Assembly (NCBI GenBank): GCA_947496605.1
Contig: CANMDF010000001.1
Coordinates: forward strand, 310,001-374,000
DNA from: an uncultured Paracoccaceae bacterium
GTDB taxonomy: Bacteria; Pseudomonadota; Alphaproteobacteria; Rhodobacterales; Rhodobacteraceae
Reading direction: 5' to 3'
Length of the DNA: 64,000 bases
Shown here: positions 16,228 to 25,431 of the stretch, piece after piece
Numbering within the stretch: position 1 is the stretch's first letter
Layout of the letters: each line of letters starts with the position of its first letter
Program-made: the position numbers and the translations under genes
The notes under the pieces: generated by a model
What the model was told of the DNA's origin: nothing
The model's input: the letters and a program-made list of their open reading frames with translations, nothing else
Databases searched by the model: none

Positions 16228-17133
16228 CTAGCTGACCGCAGCTTCGCGCATTTTGCGGCGGTGCGCAAAGATTTCGTCCTGCACAAAATCGCGAAAGGCG
16301 CTGATCCGTTTGGATTGCCGCAGTTCTTCTGGATAAGCGAGAAACACAGGGACTTCGCCGCTTTCCAGATCAGGAAGGACGCGCACGAGGTCCGGAAAAT
16401 CCTCGGTCACGTAGTCCGGCAAGACACCGATGCCGATGTTGTTGAGGACACCTTGAAGCACACCGAAGTAGTTGTTCACCGTAAACGTGTTTTCGATGTC
16501 GGCGGTCATCAAGTGCTGCAGCAGCGTAGCGCCTGCGGCGACCTGGATGGAGTTCAGGCTTTGGCAGATCAACCGGTGTGGGCTCATATCAGACAATTCG
16601 GTCGGCGTGCCGTTCCTTTCGAGGTAGGACTGCGTCGCATAAAGACGCATGCGCACGGACATCAGGCGTTTGCGGATAAGGTCAGCCTGTGACGGTTCTT
16701 TCATGCGGATCGCCACGTCGGCTTCGCGCATGGGTAGGTCAAGCACCCGTTCTTCGAGCATCAGGTCGATTTTTAGATCGGGGTAGAGCTCATAGAGCTT
16801 AGGCAGACGCGGCGCCAGCCACAGCGTACCAAACCCAGTGGTTGTCGTAACGCGCAATTCGCCAAACACTTCTTCTTCGCTGTCGCGAATACGTGCCGAG
16901 GCCGCCTCTAGCCGTTTGTTCATGGATTTGGTGGCGTCAAATAGCAGTTCACCTTGTTCGGTCAGGATCAGCCCGCGGGCATGCCGGTGAAACAGCGTCG
17001 TGTTAAGCGATTCTTCGAGGGCGCGAATTTGCCGGCTGACCGCTGATTGCGACAAATGCAGCGTGTCGCCTGCGTGGGTCAGGGACCCGGCGTCAGCGAC
17101 GGCGTGAAATATTCTTAGTTTGTCCCAGTCCAT
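16228..17133 (-). CDS. LysR family transcriptional regulator
   Basis: This 301-residue regulator has the N-terminal winged helix-turn-helix (MDWDKLRIFHAVADAGSLTHAGDTLHLSQSAVSRQIRALEESL is the start, cut here by eye at residues 1-43) and a substrate-binding domain from about residue 90. It is divergent from the indolepyruvate oxidoreductase gene, with 160 nt between them, so it probably controls that gene or itself. The effector is unknown. A weak LacI-type palindrome lies about 20 nt upstream of its start. Confidence 0.92.
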   Translation of the reverse strand: MDWDKLRIFHAVADAGSLTHAGDTLHLSQSAVSRQIRALEESLNTTLFHRHARGLILTEQGELLFDATKSMNKRLEAASARIRDSEEEVFGELRVTTTTGFGTLWLAPRLPKLYELYPDLKIDLMLEERVLDLPMREADVAIRMKEPSQADLIRKRLMSVRMRLYATQSYLERNGTPTELSDMSPHRLICQSLNSIQVAAGATLLQHLMTADIENTFTVNNYFGVLQGVLNNIGIGVLPDYVTEDFPDLVRVLPDLESGEVPVFLAYPEELRQSKRISAFRDFVQDEIFAHRRKMREAAVS

Positions 17134-17152
17134 AAATGTCTGCCGCGCCTGT

Positions 17153-17166
17153 TGTTATCGCTATCA
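17153..17166. promoter_or_regulatory. weak LacI-type operator candidate between lysR and the oxidoreductase gene
   Basis: TGTTATCGCTATCA matches 12 of 14 positions of TGTTAGCGCTAACA but is only partly symmetrical. It lies in the shared promoter region of the two divergent genes. It may be a chance match. Confidence 0.3.
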
Positions 17167-17293
17167 ATTGATGAACATTACCCGCAGATGCCCGATTGAT
17201 GCAAACGCCGATGGTATTTATTTTGTTCTTTGTAGGTCAGTCTTTTTGACCTATGATTTTCGGCATGACCTTTGACGCGCGGGGAGATGCGGG

Positions 17294-20200
17294 ATGAGCC
17301 ATCAGGATGTGTCCTTAAATGATCGCTACGATCTGACAAAGCGTCAGATTTTGCTTAATGGCACGCAGGCTTTGGTCCGCTTGATGTTGATGCAGCGTGC
17401 CCGTGATGAGGCCGCTGGCCTGAACACCGCCGGATATGTCACGGGGTATCGTGGATCGCCGCTTGGCGCTGTCGACATGCAAATGACCCGCGCCAAAGAT
17501 GTGTTGGAGCCTGCGCAGATTACCTTTCAACCCGGATTGAACGAAGACCTTGCTGCGACCGCCCTTTGGGGGAGTCAGCAGGCTGAATTGCGCGGTGAGG
17601 GCAAATATGAAGGTGTCTTTGGCCTTTGGTATGGCAAAGGCCCCGGTGTTGACCGTTCTGGTGATGTGATGCGCCACGCCAATATGGCTGGCACGTCTCC
17701 CAAGGGCGGTGTGATCATGGCGATGGGCGATGATCATACTGGCGAAAGCTCGACCACCTTGCATCAATCGGATTGGGCGATGGTGGATGCCTATATGCCG
17801 ATCGTGTCGCCCGCGGGGGTGCAGGAAATTCTGGACTACGGGCTTTATGCATATGAGTTGTCGCGCTTCGCGGGTGTCTGGGTTGGTCTGAAGACCATGA
17901 AGGACACGATTGAAGTCACGTCAGTGGTTGATGGCAGCCCGGACCGCGTGTCTTTTGTGCATCCGGAATTTGACATGCCCGAGGATGGTTTGAACATTCG
18001 TCTTGTGGACACACCGCAGTTGCAAGAAGCGCGGATGATTGACCATAAGCGCTTTGCCGCTGAGGCGTTCAGCCGAGCCAATAAAATGGACCAGCGCAAA
18101 TGGGGTAAGCCGGGGGCGAAGGTTGGCTTTGTGGCCGCAGGCAAGAACTGGCTTGATCTGCAACATGCGTTGTCATTGCTCAACATTGATGAGGCCGAGG
18201 CCGAACAGTTGGGCATTACCACCTACAAGGTCGGCCAGGTTTGGCCGCTTGATATGGCGTCGTTTGATGAATGGGCCGAGGGCCTTGATCTGATCGTCGT
18301 CGTTGAGGAAAAACGCAAGTTGATTGAGGTTCAGGTCAAAGAGGCCCTTTTTGATAACCGCGGCGGGCGCCGTGTTTACGGCTGGCACAAAGGTGATGAA
18401 GTGTCTGAGGGGCGCCGCGAAGAGGTTTTCCAGACCAAGGCAGATATCAACCCGATTGTGGTGGCTGAAAAGTTGGGTGGTATCTTGGTGGAAGAGGGCC
18501 TGGGCTCGGACGGGGTTGAGGCGGGGTTGGTTGCGCTGGCCGAGGCACGCCGCGCAGATAATGCACCAGAGATCGCGCAGCGCTTGCCTTATTTCTGTTC
18601 AGGCTGTCCGCATAATTCATCGACGAAAGTGCCCGAAGGGTCGCGTGCCTATGCGGGCATTGGGTGCCACTATATGGTGCAGTGGATGGACCGCGATACG
18701 GTTGGTTTTACGCAGATGGGCGGCGAAGGGGCCAATTGGGTTGGCGAGGCCCCGTTCTCAAACCGGGATCATGTGTTTCAGAATATCGGCGACGGCACTT
18801 ATAACCATTCAGGCCTGCAGGCTATGCGCTTTGCGGTGATGGCAGGGACCAATATTACCTATAAAATCCTGTACAATGATGCGGTTGCGATGACGGGTGG
18901 CCAAGGCAATGATGGCGGGCTGACCGCCGATCAGATTTGTCGCGAAGTGCAGGCGATGGGCGTGCGTAACATCGCGTTGGTTTATGATGAAAAAGAAGAC
19001 GTTGATCTGAGCGTATTCCCCAAAGGCTTGGACGTGCATGAACGTGCAGACATGCCGATGGTACAAGAGAAGTTCAGTAAATACAAAGGTGTGTCAGCCA
19101 TTGTGTATGTGCAGACCTGTGCCGCTGAAAAACGCCGCCGTCGCAAACGTGGACAGTTTCCTGATCCTGATAAGCGGGTGTTTATCAATACCGATATTTG
19201 TGAAGGCTGTGGTGATTGCGGTGTGCAATCGAACTGTGTGTCCATCGTGCCGGTTGAGACGGAACTGGGGCGCAAGCGGGCTATTGATCAGTCTTCCTGC
19301 AACAAGGACTTTTCCTGTGTAAAGGGGTTTTGCCCGTCCTTTGTGACCATCGAAGGTGCGCAAATTCGCAAAGAAGCAACCGCTGAAGTCGATTTACCTG
19401 ATCTGTCTGAGCCGGAGCTACCACAGATCAAAGGTACCCATAACGTGGTTATTACTGGTGTGGGTGGTACAGGCGTTGTCACCATTGGCGCGGTGCTTGC
19501 GATGGCGGCCCATATCGATGGCAAAGGTGCGGGCATGATGGAAATGGCGGGGCTGGCCCAAAAGGGTGGCGCTGTGCATATTCATTGCCGTATTGGTGAA
19601 AAACCAAGCGATATCAGCGCGATCCGCGTTGCGACGGGTGAGTGTGACGCCTTGATCGGTGGTGATTTGGTGGTGTCGGCTGGTGCCAAAACGCTTGGGT
19701 TGATGAAAACAGGCCGCACAAAAGGTGTCGTGAACAGTCATGAGATTGTGACCGGCGATTTTACCCGTGATACGGAATTCACGCTGCCAACCGAACGGCT
19801 TGAGATGGCGTTGCAGGCCCGCATTTGGGATGGGTTGGCAATGTTTGATGCCTCTGATCTGGCCAAGGCCTTGCTGGGCGATAGCATTTATTCGAACATG
19901 ATGGTGTTTGGTGCTGTTTGGCAAATGGGCGCAATTCCAGTGACTTATGCGTCTATCCTCAAAGCGATTGAATTGAATGGTGCCGCTGTTGAGCGGAACA
20001 TGCGCGCGTTTGAATTGGGGCGTTGGGCCTACCTGCACCCAAAGGACGCAAAAGATATCCTCGCCTCAAATGTTGTCACTTTGCCTAAATCAACCGCTGA
20101 GAAGATAGCGTTTCGCGAAGACCATCTGATTGCATATCAAAGTAAACGATTGGCCAAACGCTACCGCAAGTTGGTTGATAAGTTTGACGATGATGCGCTG

Positions 20201-20710
20201 CGTGAAGCAGTCGCTGTGGGGTATCATAAGTTACTGACCTACAAAGACGAATACGAGGTCGCACGCTTGCTTGCGCAAACCAAAGCCAAGGCAGAAGCCG
20301 CGTTTGGTGGTGATTTAAAGCTGACTTATCATCTGGCCCCTCCGATGTTGTCCAAGACGGGTCCCGATGGGCGGCCTGTAAAGAAGGAATTCGGTGCGCG
20401 TATGGCAAAGGCTTTTCCGAAGCTCGCCAAGATGAAACGCTTGCGGGGCACACCGTTTGACCCGTTTGGGCGCACAGATGAACGCAGGATGGAACGGGCG
20501 TTGATCAAGGAATATGAGGCAGATATGGCCGAAGTACTGCAGATCATGCGCCCCAATACGCGTGATGCTGCGATTGCTTTGGCGGGTTTGCCCCGCGACA
20601 TTCGCGGATTTGGTCCGGTTAAAGAGGCGCATGTACGCAAAGCGGCAAAACGCCGTGAAGAGTTGTTGGCGAACTTGCGTGCAGCGCCGATGCAACAGGC
20701 CGCTGAGTAA
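17294..20710 (+). CDS. indolepyruvate ferredoxin oxidoreductase family protein, fused alpha-beta form
   Basis: This 1138-residue protein joins the two subunits of the archaeal enzyme. The thiamine-diphosphate part covers about residues 20-590 (TGYRGSPLGAVDMQM, FCSGCPHNSSTKVPEGS, the ThDP region around GGQGNDGG). An iron-sulfur segment is at about 632-680 (DICEGCGDCGVQSNC, with Cys636, 639, 642). A gamma-type Rossmann part, GVGGTGVVTIGAVLAMAA, starts at about 722, and a DUF6537-like C-terminus follows. It should decarboxylate arylpyruvates or branched 2-oxoacids to acyl-CoA with ferredoxin. The substrate is unproven. Divergent from lysR. Confidence 0.92.
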   Translation: MSHQDVSLNDRYDLTKRQILLNGTQALVRLMLMQRARDEAAGLNTAGYVTGYRGSPLGAVDMQMTRAKDVLEPAQITFQPGLNEDLAATALWGSQQAELRGEGKYEGVFGLWYGKGPGVDRSGDVMRHANMAGTSPKGGVIMAMGDDHTGESSTTLHQSDWAMVDAYMPIVSPAGVQEILDYGLYAYELSRFAGVWVGLKTMKDTIEVTSVVDGSPDRVSFVHPEFDMPEDGLNIRLVDTPQLQEARMIDHKRFAAEAFSRANKMDQRKWGKPGAKVGFVAAGKNWLDLQHALSLLNIDEAEAEQLGITTYKVGQVWPLDMASFDEWAEGLDLIVVVEEKRKLIEVQVKEALFDNRGGRRVYGWHKGDEVSEGRREEVFQTKADINPIVVAEKLGGILVEEGLGSDGVEAGLVALAEARRADNAPEIAQRLPYFCSGCPHNSSTKVPEGSRAYAGIGCHYMVQWMDRDTVGFTQMGGEGANWVGEAPFSNRDHVFQNIGDGTYNHSGLQAMRFAVMAGTNITYKILYNDAVAMTGGQGNDGGLTADQICREVQAMGVRNIALVYDEKEDVDLSVFPKGLDVHERADMPMVQEKFSKYKGVSAIVYVQTCAAEKRRRRKRGQFPDPDKRVFINTDICEGCGDCGVQSNCVSIVPVETELGRKRAIDQSSCNKDFSCVKGFCPSFVTIEGAQIRKEATAEVDLPDLSEPELPQIKGTHNVVITGVGGTGVVTIGAVLAMAAHIDGKGAGMMEMAGLAQKGGAVHIHCRIGEKPSDISAIRVATGECDALIGGDLVVSAGAKTLGLMKTGRTKGVVNSHEIVTGDFTRDTEFTLPTERLEMALQARIWDGLAMFDASDLAKALLGDSIYSNMMVFGAVWQMGAIPVTYASILKAIELNGAAVERNMRAFELGRWAYLHPKDAKDILASNVVTLPKSTAEKIAFREDHLIAYQSKRLAKRYRKLVDKFDDDALREAVAVGYHKLLTYKDEYEVARLLAQTKAKAEAAFGGDLKLTYHLAPPMLSKTGPDGRPVKKEFGARMAKAFPKLAKMKRLRGTPFDPFGRTDERRMERALIKEYEADMAEVLQIMRPNTRDAAIALAGLPRDIRGFGPVKEAHVRKAAKRREELLANLRAAPMQQAAE

Positions 20711-20783
20711 CAATTGTTTGTCATAGGATTGTCGTCTTCGCATGCTAAGCCGTTCGCAGATTTGACCCACGAAGGTTTCTTGA

Positions 20784-21692
20784 ATGCCTGCAACCGATCG
20801 CCAAGTTGCCCGTGATATCACCTATGCTTCGTCGGCAAAGGGCCGCAGTGGTCGTGCGATGATCCGGGTTATGGAAAACTCCACGGGTCGCCTGCGTCTG
20901 ATCCGCAAGGCGCGTGGATATGATGCGCAGGTCGCTGCCGGTGCTGACTTTTGGCAGGTGATGTCTGAGCGGTACGGTATCAGTCTCAATGTTGTTGGTG
21001 GATCGCTTGACAGTATCCCGCGCGAAGGGCCGCTGATTGTGGTCTCTAACCATCCATATGGCATTCTGGATGGCCTTATGATGGGGCGTATCCTGTCTGA
21101 GCGGCGCGATGGTGACTTTCGCGTGTTGGCGCACCGCATTTTTCGGCGTGCACCGGATATTGAAAAAATCATTCTGCCGATTTCCTTTGATCAAACAAAA
21201 GAGGCTGCCAAGCTGAACCTGGAAACTCGTGCAAGCGCGGTTTCCTATCTCAAAGGAGGAGGTGCAATTGGCATCTTCCCGGGGGGTACAGTTTCGACCT
21301 CGGCAACGCCGTTTTCAAAACCAATGGACCCCAGTTGGCGCACCTTTACGGCCAAGATGATTGCAAAGTCAGGGGCGACTGTCGTGCCGGTGTTCTTTGA
21401 AGGTCATAACAGCCGCTTGTTTCAATGGGCTAGCCATCTGCACAGCACATTACGCACCGGCATGTTCATTCGCGAATTCAAAGCAAAGATCAACAAACCG
21501 GTCCGCGTCGTGATCGGAGAGCCCATCCCGACACAGACCTTGGCCCAATTTCAAAAAGACCCCAAAGCGTGCATGGATTTCTTACGCAAAGCGACGTATG
21601 AGTTGAGCGTAAGCCCGGTTGATCCAACGTCTCTGGGCCATGAATTTGAAGAAAAGTACAAGGCACGACATGGCAGTGGGCATATTCGATAG
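20784..21692 (+). CDS. lysophospholipid acyltransferase family protein
   Basis: This 302-residue PlsC-like protein carries the acyltransferase block I as [16 protein letters not shown], with five rather than four residues between His and Asp, as in the hemolysin-like branch. Block III is [13 protein letters not shown] and a further block is [13 protein letters not shown]. It probably acylates a lyso-lipid or ornithine lipid at the inner membrane. The gene lies 73 nt downstream of the oxidoreductase gene and overlaps murI by 23 nt. The precise substrate is not visible. Confidence 0.88.
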   Translation: MPATDRQVARDITYASSAKGRSGRAMIRVMENSTGRLRLIRKARGYDAQVAAGADFWQVMSERYGISLNVVGGSLDSIPREGPLIVVSNHPYGILDGLMMGRILSERRDGDFRVLAHRIFRRAPDIEKIILPISFDQTKEAAKLNLETRASAVSYLKGGGAIGIFPGGTVSTSATPFSKPMDPSWRTFTAKMIAKSGATVVPVFFEGHNSRLFQWASHLHSTLRTGMFIREFKAKINKPVRVVIGEPIPTQTLAQFQKDPKACMDFLRKATYELSVSPVDPTSLGHEFEEKYKARHGSGHIR

Positions 21693-22482
21693 TGGGCTAG
21701 GGGGGCTGACGGTGTTGGACGCCGTGGCTAAGCGCTTGCCTGATCTGCCATTGGTCTACATGGGCGACAGCGCGCATGCGCCTTATGGTGTGCGCGATCC
21801 AGAAGACATTTATGACCTGACAACGAAATCGACACAGCGCCTGTTTGAAGCGGGATGTGATTTGGTGATTTTGGCCTGCAATACTGCCTCTGCTGCCGCT
21901 TTGCGCCGCATGCAAGAAGGCTGGATCCCGGAAGGCAAGCGCGTCTTGGGCGTATTTGTGCCACTGATTGAGGCGCTGACCGAGCGCCAATGGGGTGATA
22001 ATTCGCCGCCCCGTGAAGTGAACACCAAGCATGTGGCCCTGTTTGCCACGCCTGCTACCGTTTCCAGCCGTGCGTTCCAGCGCGAATTGGCGTTTCGGGC
22101 CATTGGAGTTGATGTTGAGGCGCAGGCTTGTGGTGGTGTGGTGGATGCCATCGAAGACGGCGATATGATCTTGGCCGAGGCCCTGGTGAACAGCCATGTT
22201 GACGCGCTAAAGCGTAAGATGCCGGAACCGGATGCGGCCGTCTTGGGCTGCACGCATTACCCGCTGATGGCGGCTGCGTTTCAAAAGGCTCTTGGTCCGG
22301 ATGTAAAAGTCTTTAGCCAAGCCGAATTGGTGGCAGAAAGCCTTGCTGATTATTTGCAGCGTCGTCCACAGATGGTTGGTCCCGGTGTCGAGACACAGTT
22401 CCTGACCACTGGCGATCCCGTGCAGGTGTCCAACAGAGCGACCCAGTTTTTGCGACGACAAATCATCTTTGACGCCGCCTGA
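21670..22482 (+). CDS. murI: glutamate racemase
   Basis: This 270-residue enzyme makes D-glutamate for peptidoglycan. Catalytic-site motifs are [17 protein letters not shown] with [14 protein letters not shown], the first cysteine in [14 protein letters not shown] and the second in [12 protein letters not shown]. The open frame starts 17 codons earlier, but the ATG at 21670 has AAGG just upstream and gives the normal N-terminus. It overlaps the acyltransferase gene by 23 nt and is followed by argC after 36 nt. Confidence 0.95.
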   Translation: MAVGIFDSGLGGLTVLDAVAKRLPDLPLVYMGDSAHAPYGVRDPEDIYDLTTKSTQRLFEAGCDLVILACNTASAAALRRMQEGWIPEGKRVLGVFVPLIEALTERQWGDNSPPREVNTKHVALFATPATVSSRAFQRELAFRAIGVDVEAQACGGVVDAIEDGDMILAEALVNSHVDALKRKMPEPDAAVLGCTHYPLMAAAFQKALGPDVKVFSQAELVAESLADYLQRRPQMVGPGVETQFLTTGDPVQVSNRATQFLRRQIIFDAA

Positions 22483-22518
22483 ACCAATTTACGACCTTTC
22501 ATCCCAAGGGATATTCAA

Positions 22519-23547
22519 ATGACCTATAACGTCGCCATTCTTGGCGCTTCTGGTTACACTGGTGCCGAACTTGTGCGCCTGATTGCAACACACCCCAGCC
22601 TGAACATCGTGGGCCTTTCGGGGAACTCTAAGGCCGGCATGGCAATGGCTGATGTGTTCCCGCATCTGCGCCATCTGGACCTGCCTGTGCTGACGACCAT
22701 CGAACAGATGGACCTGAGCGCTGTTGATCTGGTGTTTTGTGCTTTGCCGCATGCGACCTCGCAGGCTGTTATTTCCAAGCTGCCGAAGACCTTGAAAATT
22801 ATCGACCTGTCCGCCGATTTCCGACTGCGTGATCCGGCTGACTATGAGAAATGGTATGGCAAGGGCCATGCGGCGACCGATATGCAAAACGAAGCTGTTT
22901 ATGGTTTGACCGAGTTTTACCGTGATCAAATCAAGGATGCGCGTTTGGTTGCTGGCACGGGCTGCAATGCGGCGACAGGCCAGTATGCCTTGCGGCCGTT
23001 GATTGAAACCGGCGTTATTGATCTCGATCAGATCATTATTGACCTGAAATGTGCAGTATCAGGCGCAGGACGCAGCCTGAAGGAGACCCTGTTGCACGCC
23101 GAGCTGTCAGAAGGATCGCATGCCTATGCTGTTGGTGGGACCCACCGGCACTTGGGTGAGTTTGATCAGGAATTCAGTGCCATCGCTGGCCGTCCTGTCC
23201 ACGTGCAGTTTACGCCGCACTTGATCCCCGCCAACCGCGGCATTTTGGCCACCACCTATGTGCAAGGCGATCCGGCGACTATATATGGCACACTGGCCGC
23301 AGCTTACGCGGGTGAGCCGTTTATTGAGGTGCTACCGATGGGACAACATCCGTCGATCAAACATATCCGCGCGTCGAATTTCTGTCATATCGGCGTGGTC
23401 GCGGACCGTGTGCCGGGCAGGGCGATTGTCATTGCCGCTTTGGATAACCTGACCAAAGGATCGTCAGGGCAGGCGCTGCAGAATGCCAATTTGATGTTGG
23501 GTCTGCCGGAAACAGAGGGCCTTATGCTTGCACCGGTGTTCCCATGA
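22519..23547 (+). CDS. argC: N-acetyl-gamma-glutamyl-phosphate reductase
   Basis: This 342-residue NADPH enzyme of arginine synthesis reduces N-acetylglutamyl phosphate to the semialdehyde. It has the Rossmann start [17 protein letters not shown], the catalytic cysteine in [18 protein letters not shown] and [15 protein letters not shown]. It is the longer, type 1 form. Its stop overlaps the ccmE start by 4 nt (ATGA). Confidence 0.97.
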   Translation: MTYNVAILGASGYTGAELVRLIATHPSLNIVGLSGNSKAGMAMADVFPHLRHLDLPVLTTIEQMDLSAVDLVFCALPHATSQAVISKLPKTLKIIDLSADFRLRDPADYEKWYGKGHAATDMQNEAVYGLTEFYRDQIKDARLVAGTGCNAATGQYALRPLIETGVIDLDQIIIDLKCAVSGAGRSLKETLLHAELSEGSHAYAVGGTHRHLGEFDQEFSAIAGRPVHVQFTPHLIPANRGILATTYVQGDPATIYGTLAAAYAGEPFIEVLPMGQHPSIKHIRASNFCHIGVVADRVPGRAIVIAALDNLTKGSSGQALQNANLMLGLPETEGLMLAPVFP

Positions 23548-24014
23548 CGGGTGGTTTGAAAAGCCTGAAGAAGCGTCGCCGCATTCAAGTGATTTCCATG
23601 GCGGGGGTCAGTATTGCGTTGGTGCTTGTGCTGCTGTGGTTCTTGCCTGACGATAGTTTTCAGTTCTTCCGCTCGCCGTCTGAGGTTGCCGAAGCGCCGC
23701 CGCCACCCAATGAGCGTTTTCGCATTGGCGGCTTGGTGGCCGAAGGGTCCATAGTGCGTGGTCAAGGCGAACAGGTCAGCTTTTCCGTGACCGATGGCGG
23801 TGCTGTCATCCCAGTTGTCTACACCGGGATTTTGCCAGACCTGTTCAACGAAGGCGAAGGAATGGTCGCGCAAGGAAACTACATTAATGGTCGCTTTGAG
23901 GCTGTTGAAATTCTTGCCAAACATGATGAGACCTACATGCCGTCTGAGGTGATCGACGCGCTCAAAGAACAAGGTACTTACGTGGACCCGGACGGTGCTA
24001 TCGTCACCAATTAA
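23544..24014 (+). CDS. ccmE: cytochrome c maturation protein CcmE (haem chaperone)
   Basis: This 156-residue protein has an N-terminal anchor ([21 protein letters not shown]) and an OB-fold periplasmic domain. The haem-binding histidine lies in [13 protein letters not shown], the CcmE signature HDExY. It receives haem from CcmC and passes it to CcmF. The gene overlaps argC by 4 nt; ccmF and ccmH follow only after a three-gene lysis module. ccmA, B, C, D and G are not in the window. Confidence 0.95.
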   Translation: MTGGLKSLKKRRRIQVISMAGVSIALVLVLLWFLPDDSFQFFRSPSEVAEAPPPPNERFRIGGLVAEGSIVRGQGEQVSFSVTDGGAVIPVVYTGILPDLFNEGEGMVAQGNYINGRFEAVEILAKHDETYMPSEVIDALKEQGTYVDPDGAIVTN

Positions 24015-24059
24015 CTATTAAGACGCCATTTTTGTCCCAACCTTATGGAAGGGGCAAAG

Positions 24060-24671
24060 ATGCAAACTGTCACTCAAATCGCCCAAGAGATTGTCGCCCG
24101 TGAAGGCGGCTATGTGAATGACCCCGATGATCCCGGGGGGGCGACGAATTATGGTGTGACGATCCATACAATGCGCCGGTTGGGCCTTGATCTGACCAAA
24201 GATGGGGTGGTGAATGAAAACGATGTGCGTGTGTTGACGCGGGCACATGCGATTTCGATCTTTGTCGAACATTACTTTCGCAAGCCGCGGATTGATCGTT
24301 TGCCAGCGCCGCTACAGGCCACAGTTTTTGATATGTATGTGAATGCCGGTGCCAATGCAGTAAAAATTCTGCAACGGTTGCTGAATGAAATGCGAATTTC
24401 AGTCACGGTGGATGGTGTGATTGGGCCGCGGACGATTGCGGCAACCAAGCAAGCGATAGAGGCTGCACCCGATCATCTGACCGATGCCTACGGGATCGCT
24501 CGACGCAACTATTATTACGAACTGGCTGATCGCCGACCAGCCAGCCGCAAATATGCCCGCCGCCGCGATGGTGGCAAAGGGGGCTGGATCAAACGGGCCG
24601 AGGAATTTGTGTCCGCCCGCTATCACTTGACCGAGGCGCAACACAAAGCGCGGGTGTCGCAATGGGTATGA
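24060..24671 (+). CDS. GH108-type N-acetylmuramidase (GTA-like endolysin)
   Basis: This 203-residue protein carries the glycosyl hydrolase 108 signature: AREGGYVNDPDDPGG with the catalytic Glu at about residue 15, TNYGVT, and a C-terminal peptidoglycan-binding part with VDGVIGPRTIAATKQ. It lacks a signal peptide, as expected of an endolysin that needs a holin. AAGGGG precedes the start at 24060; an ATG at 24045 is possible. It overlaps the holin gene by 10 nt. In Rhodobacter capsulatus the endolysin/holin pair that releases GTA particles is encoded away from the main GTA cluster; the same role is inferred here. Confidence 0.88.
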   Translation: MQTVTQIAQEIVAREGGYVNDPDDPGGATNYGVTIHTMRRLGLDLTKDGVVNENDVRVLTRAHAISIFVEHYFRKPRIDRLPAPLQATVFDMYVNAGANAVKILQRLLNEMRISVTVDGVIGPRTIAATKQAIEAAPDHLTDAYGIARRNYYYELADRRPASRKYARRRDGGKGGWIKRAEEFVSARYHLTEAQHKARVSQWV

Positions 24672-25162
24672 TTTCAGGTGTGATGTCTTTCTTGTTTGGG
24701 GACCGACGCAATGTTGTGACCGAAACCGCCGAAGTTTTTCGCGAAAACACGGAAAAAGGGGCCATGCGCGCGGCGTCTGCCCGGTCGGACAGTTTGGCGC
24801 AATTTGCGGCTGAATTTGTGCATCCACGTCGCGGAGTTTTTGACCGGATTGTGGACGGGCTGAACCGTTTGCCCCGTCCGGCGTTGGCGCTGGGGACGAT
24901 CTGGTTGTTCGTGATGGCAATGCAGCAGCCCGAGCAGTTTATCAAAGGGATGGAGGGTTTGGCGATTGTCCCCGAACCCCTTTGGTGGCTGATGGGGGCG
25001 ATTGTCAGTTTCTATTTCGGCGCACGGCATCAGGTGAAATCGCAAGAATTTCAACGCTCTATCGCGATGAGTTTGGCAGCAGGGCAAGTCACGGCGCCCA
25101 AAGTGCAGGCGGAATCAGGCAACCCCGCTCTTCAAGATTGGCAGGCTGACAATGCAGACTGA
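24662..25162 (+). CDS. holin family protein
   Basis: This 166-residue protein has two membrane segments, about residues 73-88 (PALALGTIWLFVMAMQ) and 106-121 (PLWWLMGAIVSFYFGA), joined by a short loop, with a charged N-terminal domain and a hydrophilic C-terminus. This matches the holin partner of GH108 endolysins. It overlaps the endolysin gene by 10 nt and the next gene by 11 nt, so the three are one translational unit. It should form the inner-membrane lesion that lets the endolysin reach the wall. Confidence 0.85.
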   Translation: MGMISGVMSFLFGDRRNVVTETAEVFRENTEKGAMRAASARSDSLAQFAAEFVHPRRGVFDRIVDGLNRLPRPALALGTIWLFVMAMQQPEQFIKGMEGLAIVPEPLWWLMGAIVSFYFGARHQVKSQEFQRSIAMSLAAGQVTAPKVQAESGNPALQDWQADNAD

Positions 25163-25355
25163 AGGTCGCGAACAGCTGGAACGCCGTATCATCGCGCTTG
25201 AAATGCGCAATGCGGTTGATGATGTGCACCGCGCCAATGTCGCCACCCGGCTTAGTGCGATTGAAGACACACTGAAATGGCTTGTGCGGCTAGTGATTGG
25301 TGCGCTTTTGATGGCCGGTGTGACTTACGCGGTTCAGGGTGGTTTGGCGGTTTAA
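25152..25355 (+). CDS. XhlA-like small membrane protein of the lysis module
   Basis: This 67-residue protein has an amphipathic, coiled-coil N-terminus (EQLERRIIALEMRN) and one C-terminal membrane helix at about residues 43-62 (KWLVRLVIGALLMAG). The RLSAIEDTLKWLVR segment is typical of hemolysin XhlA-like proteins, which work with holins and endolysins in phage-type lysis cassettes. The 11-nt overlap with the holin gene supports a joint role. Confidence 0.72.
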   Translation: MQTEGREQLERRIIALEMRNAVDDVHRANVATRLSAIEDTLKWLVRLVIGALLMAGVTYAVQGGLAV

Positions 25356-25431
25356 GGGTGCGCCAAAATGTACCGCAGAAGTGAGCTGTCGGGGATGTTG
25401 CCCCGCCTGCGAATGGGCTATGTAGTCCCCC

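Noticed and set aside
19418..20038. 206-residue open frame on the minus strand
   Set aside because: Shadow inside the indolepyruvate oxidoreductase gene with no recognisable domain.
24011..24021. CtrA site upstream of the endolysin gene (two TTAA half-sites)
   Set aside because: The half-sites are 3 nt apart, not 7, and overlap the ccmE stop.
24045..25360. Prophage remnant
   Set aside because: Only lysis genes are present, in intact overlapping order and without integrase, capsid or packaging genes, so a domesticated GTA-type module fits better.
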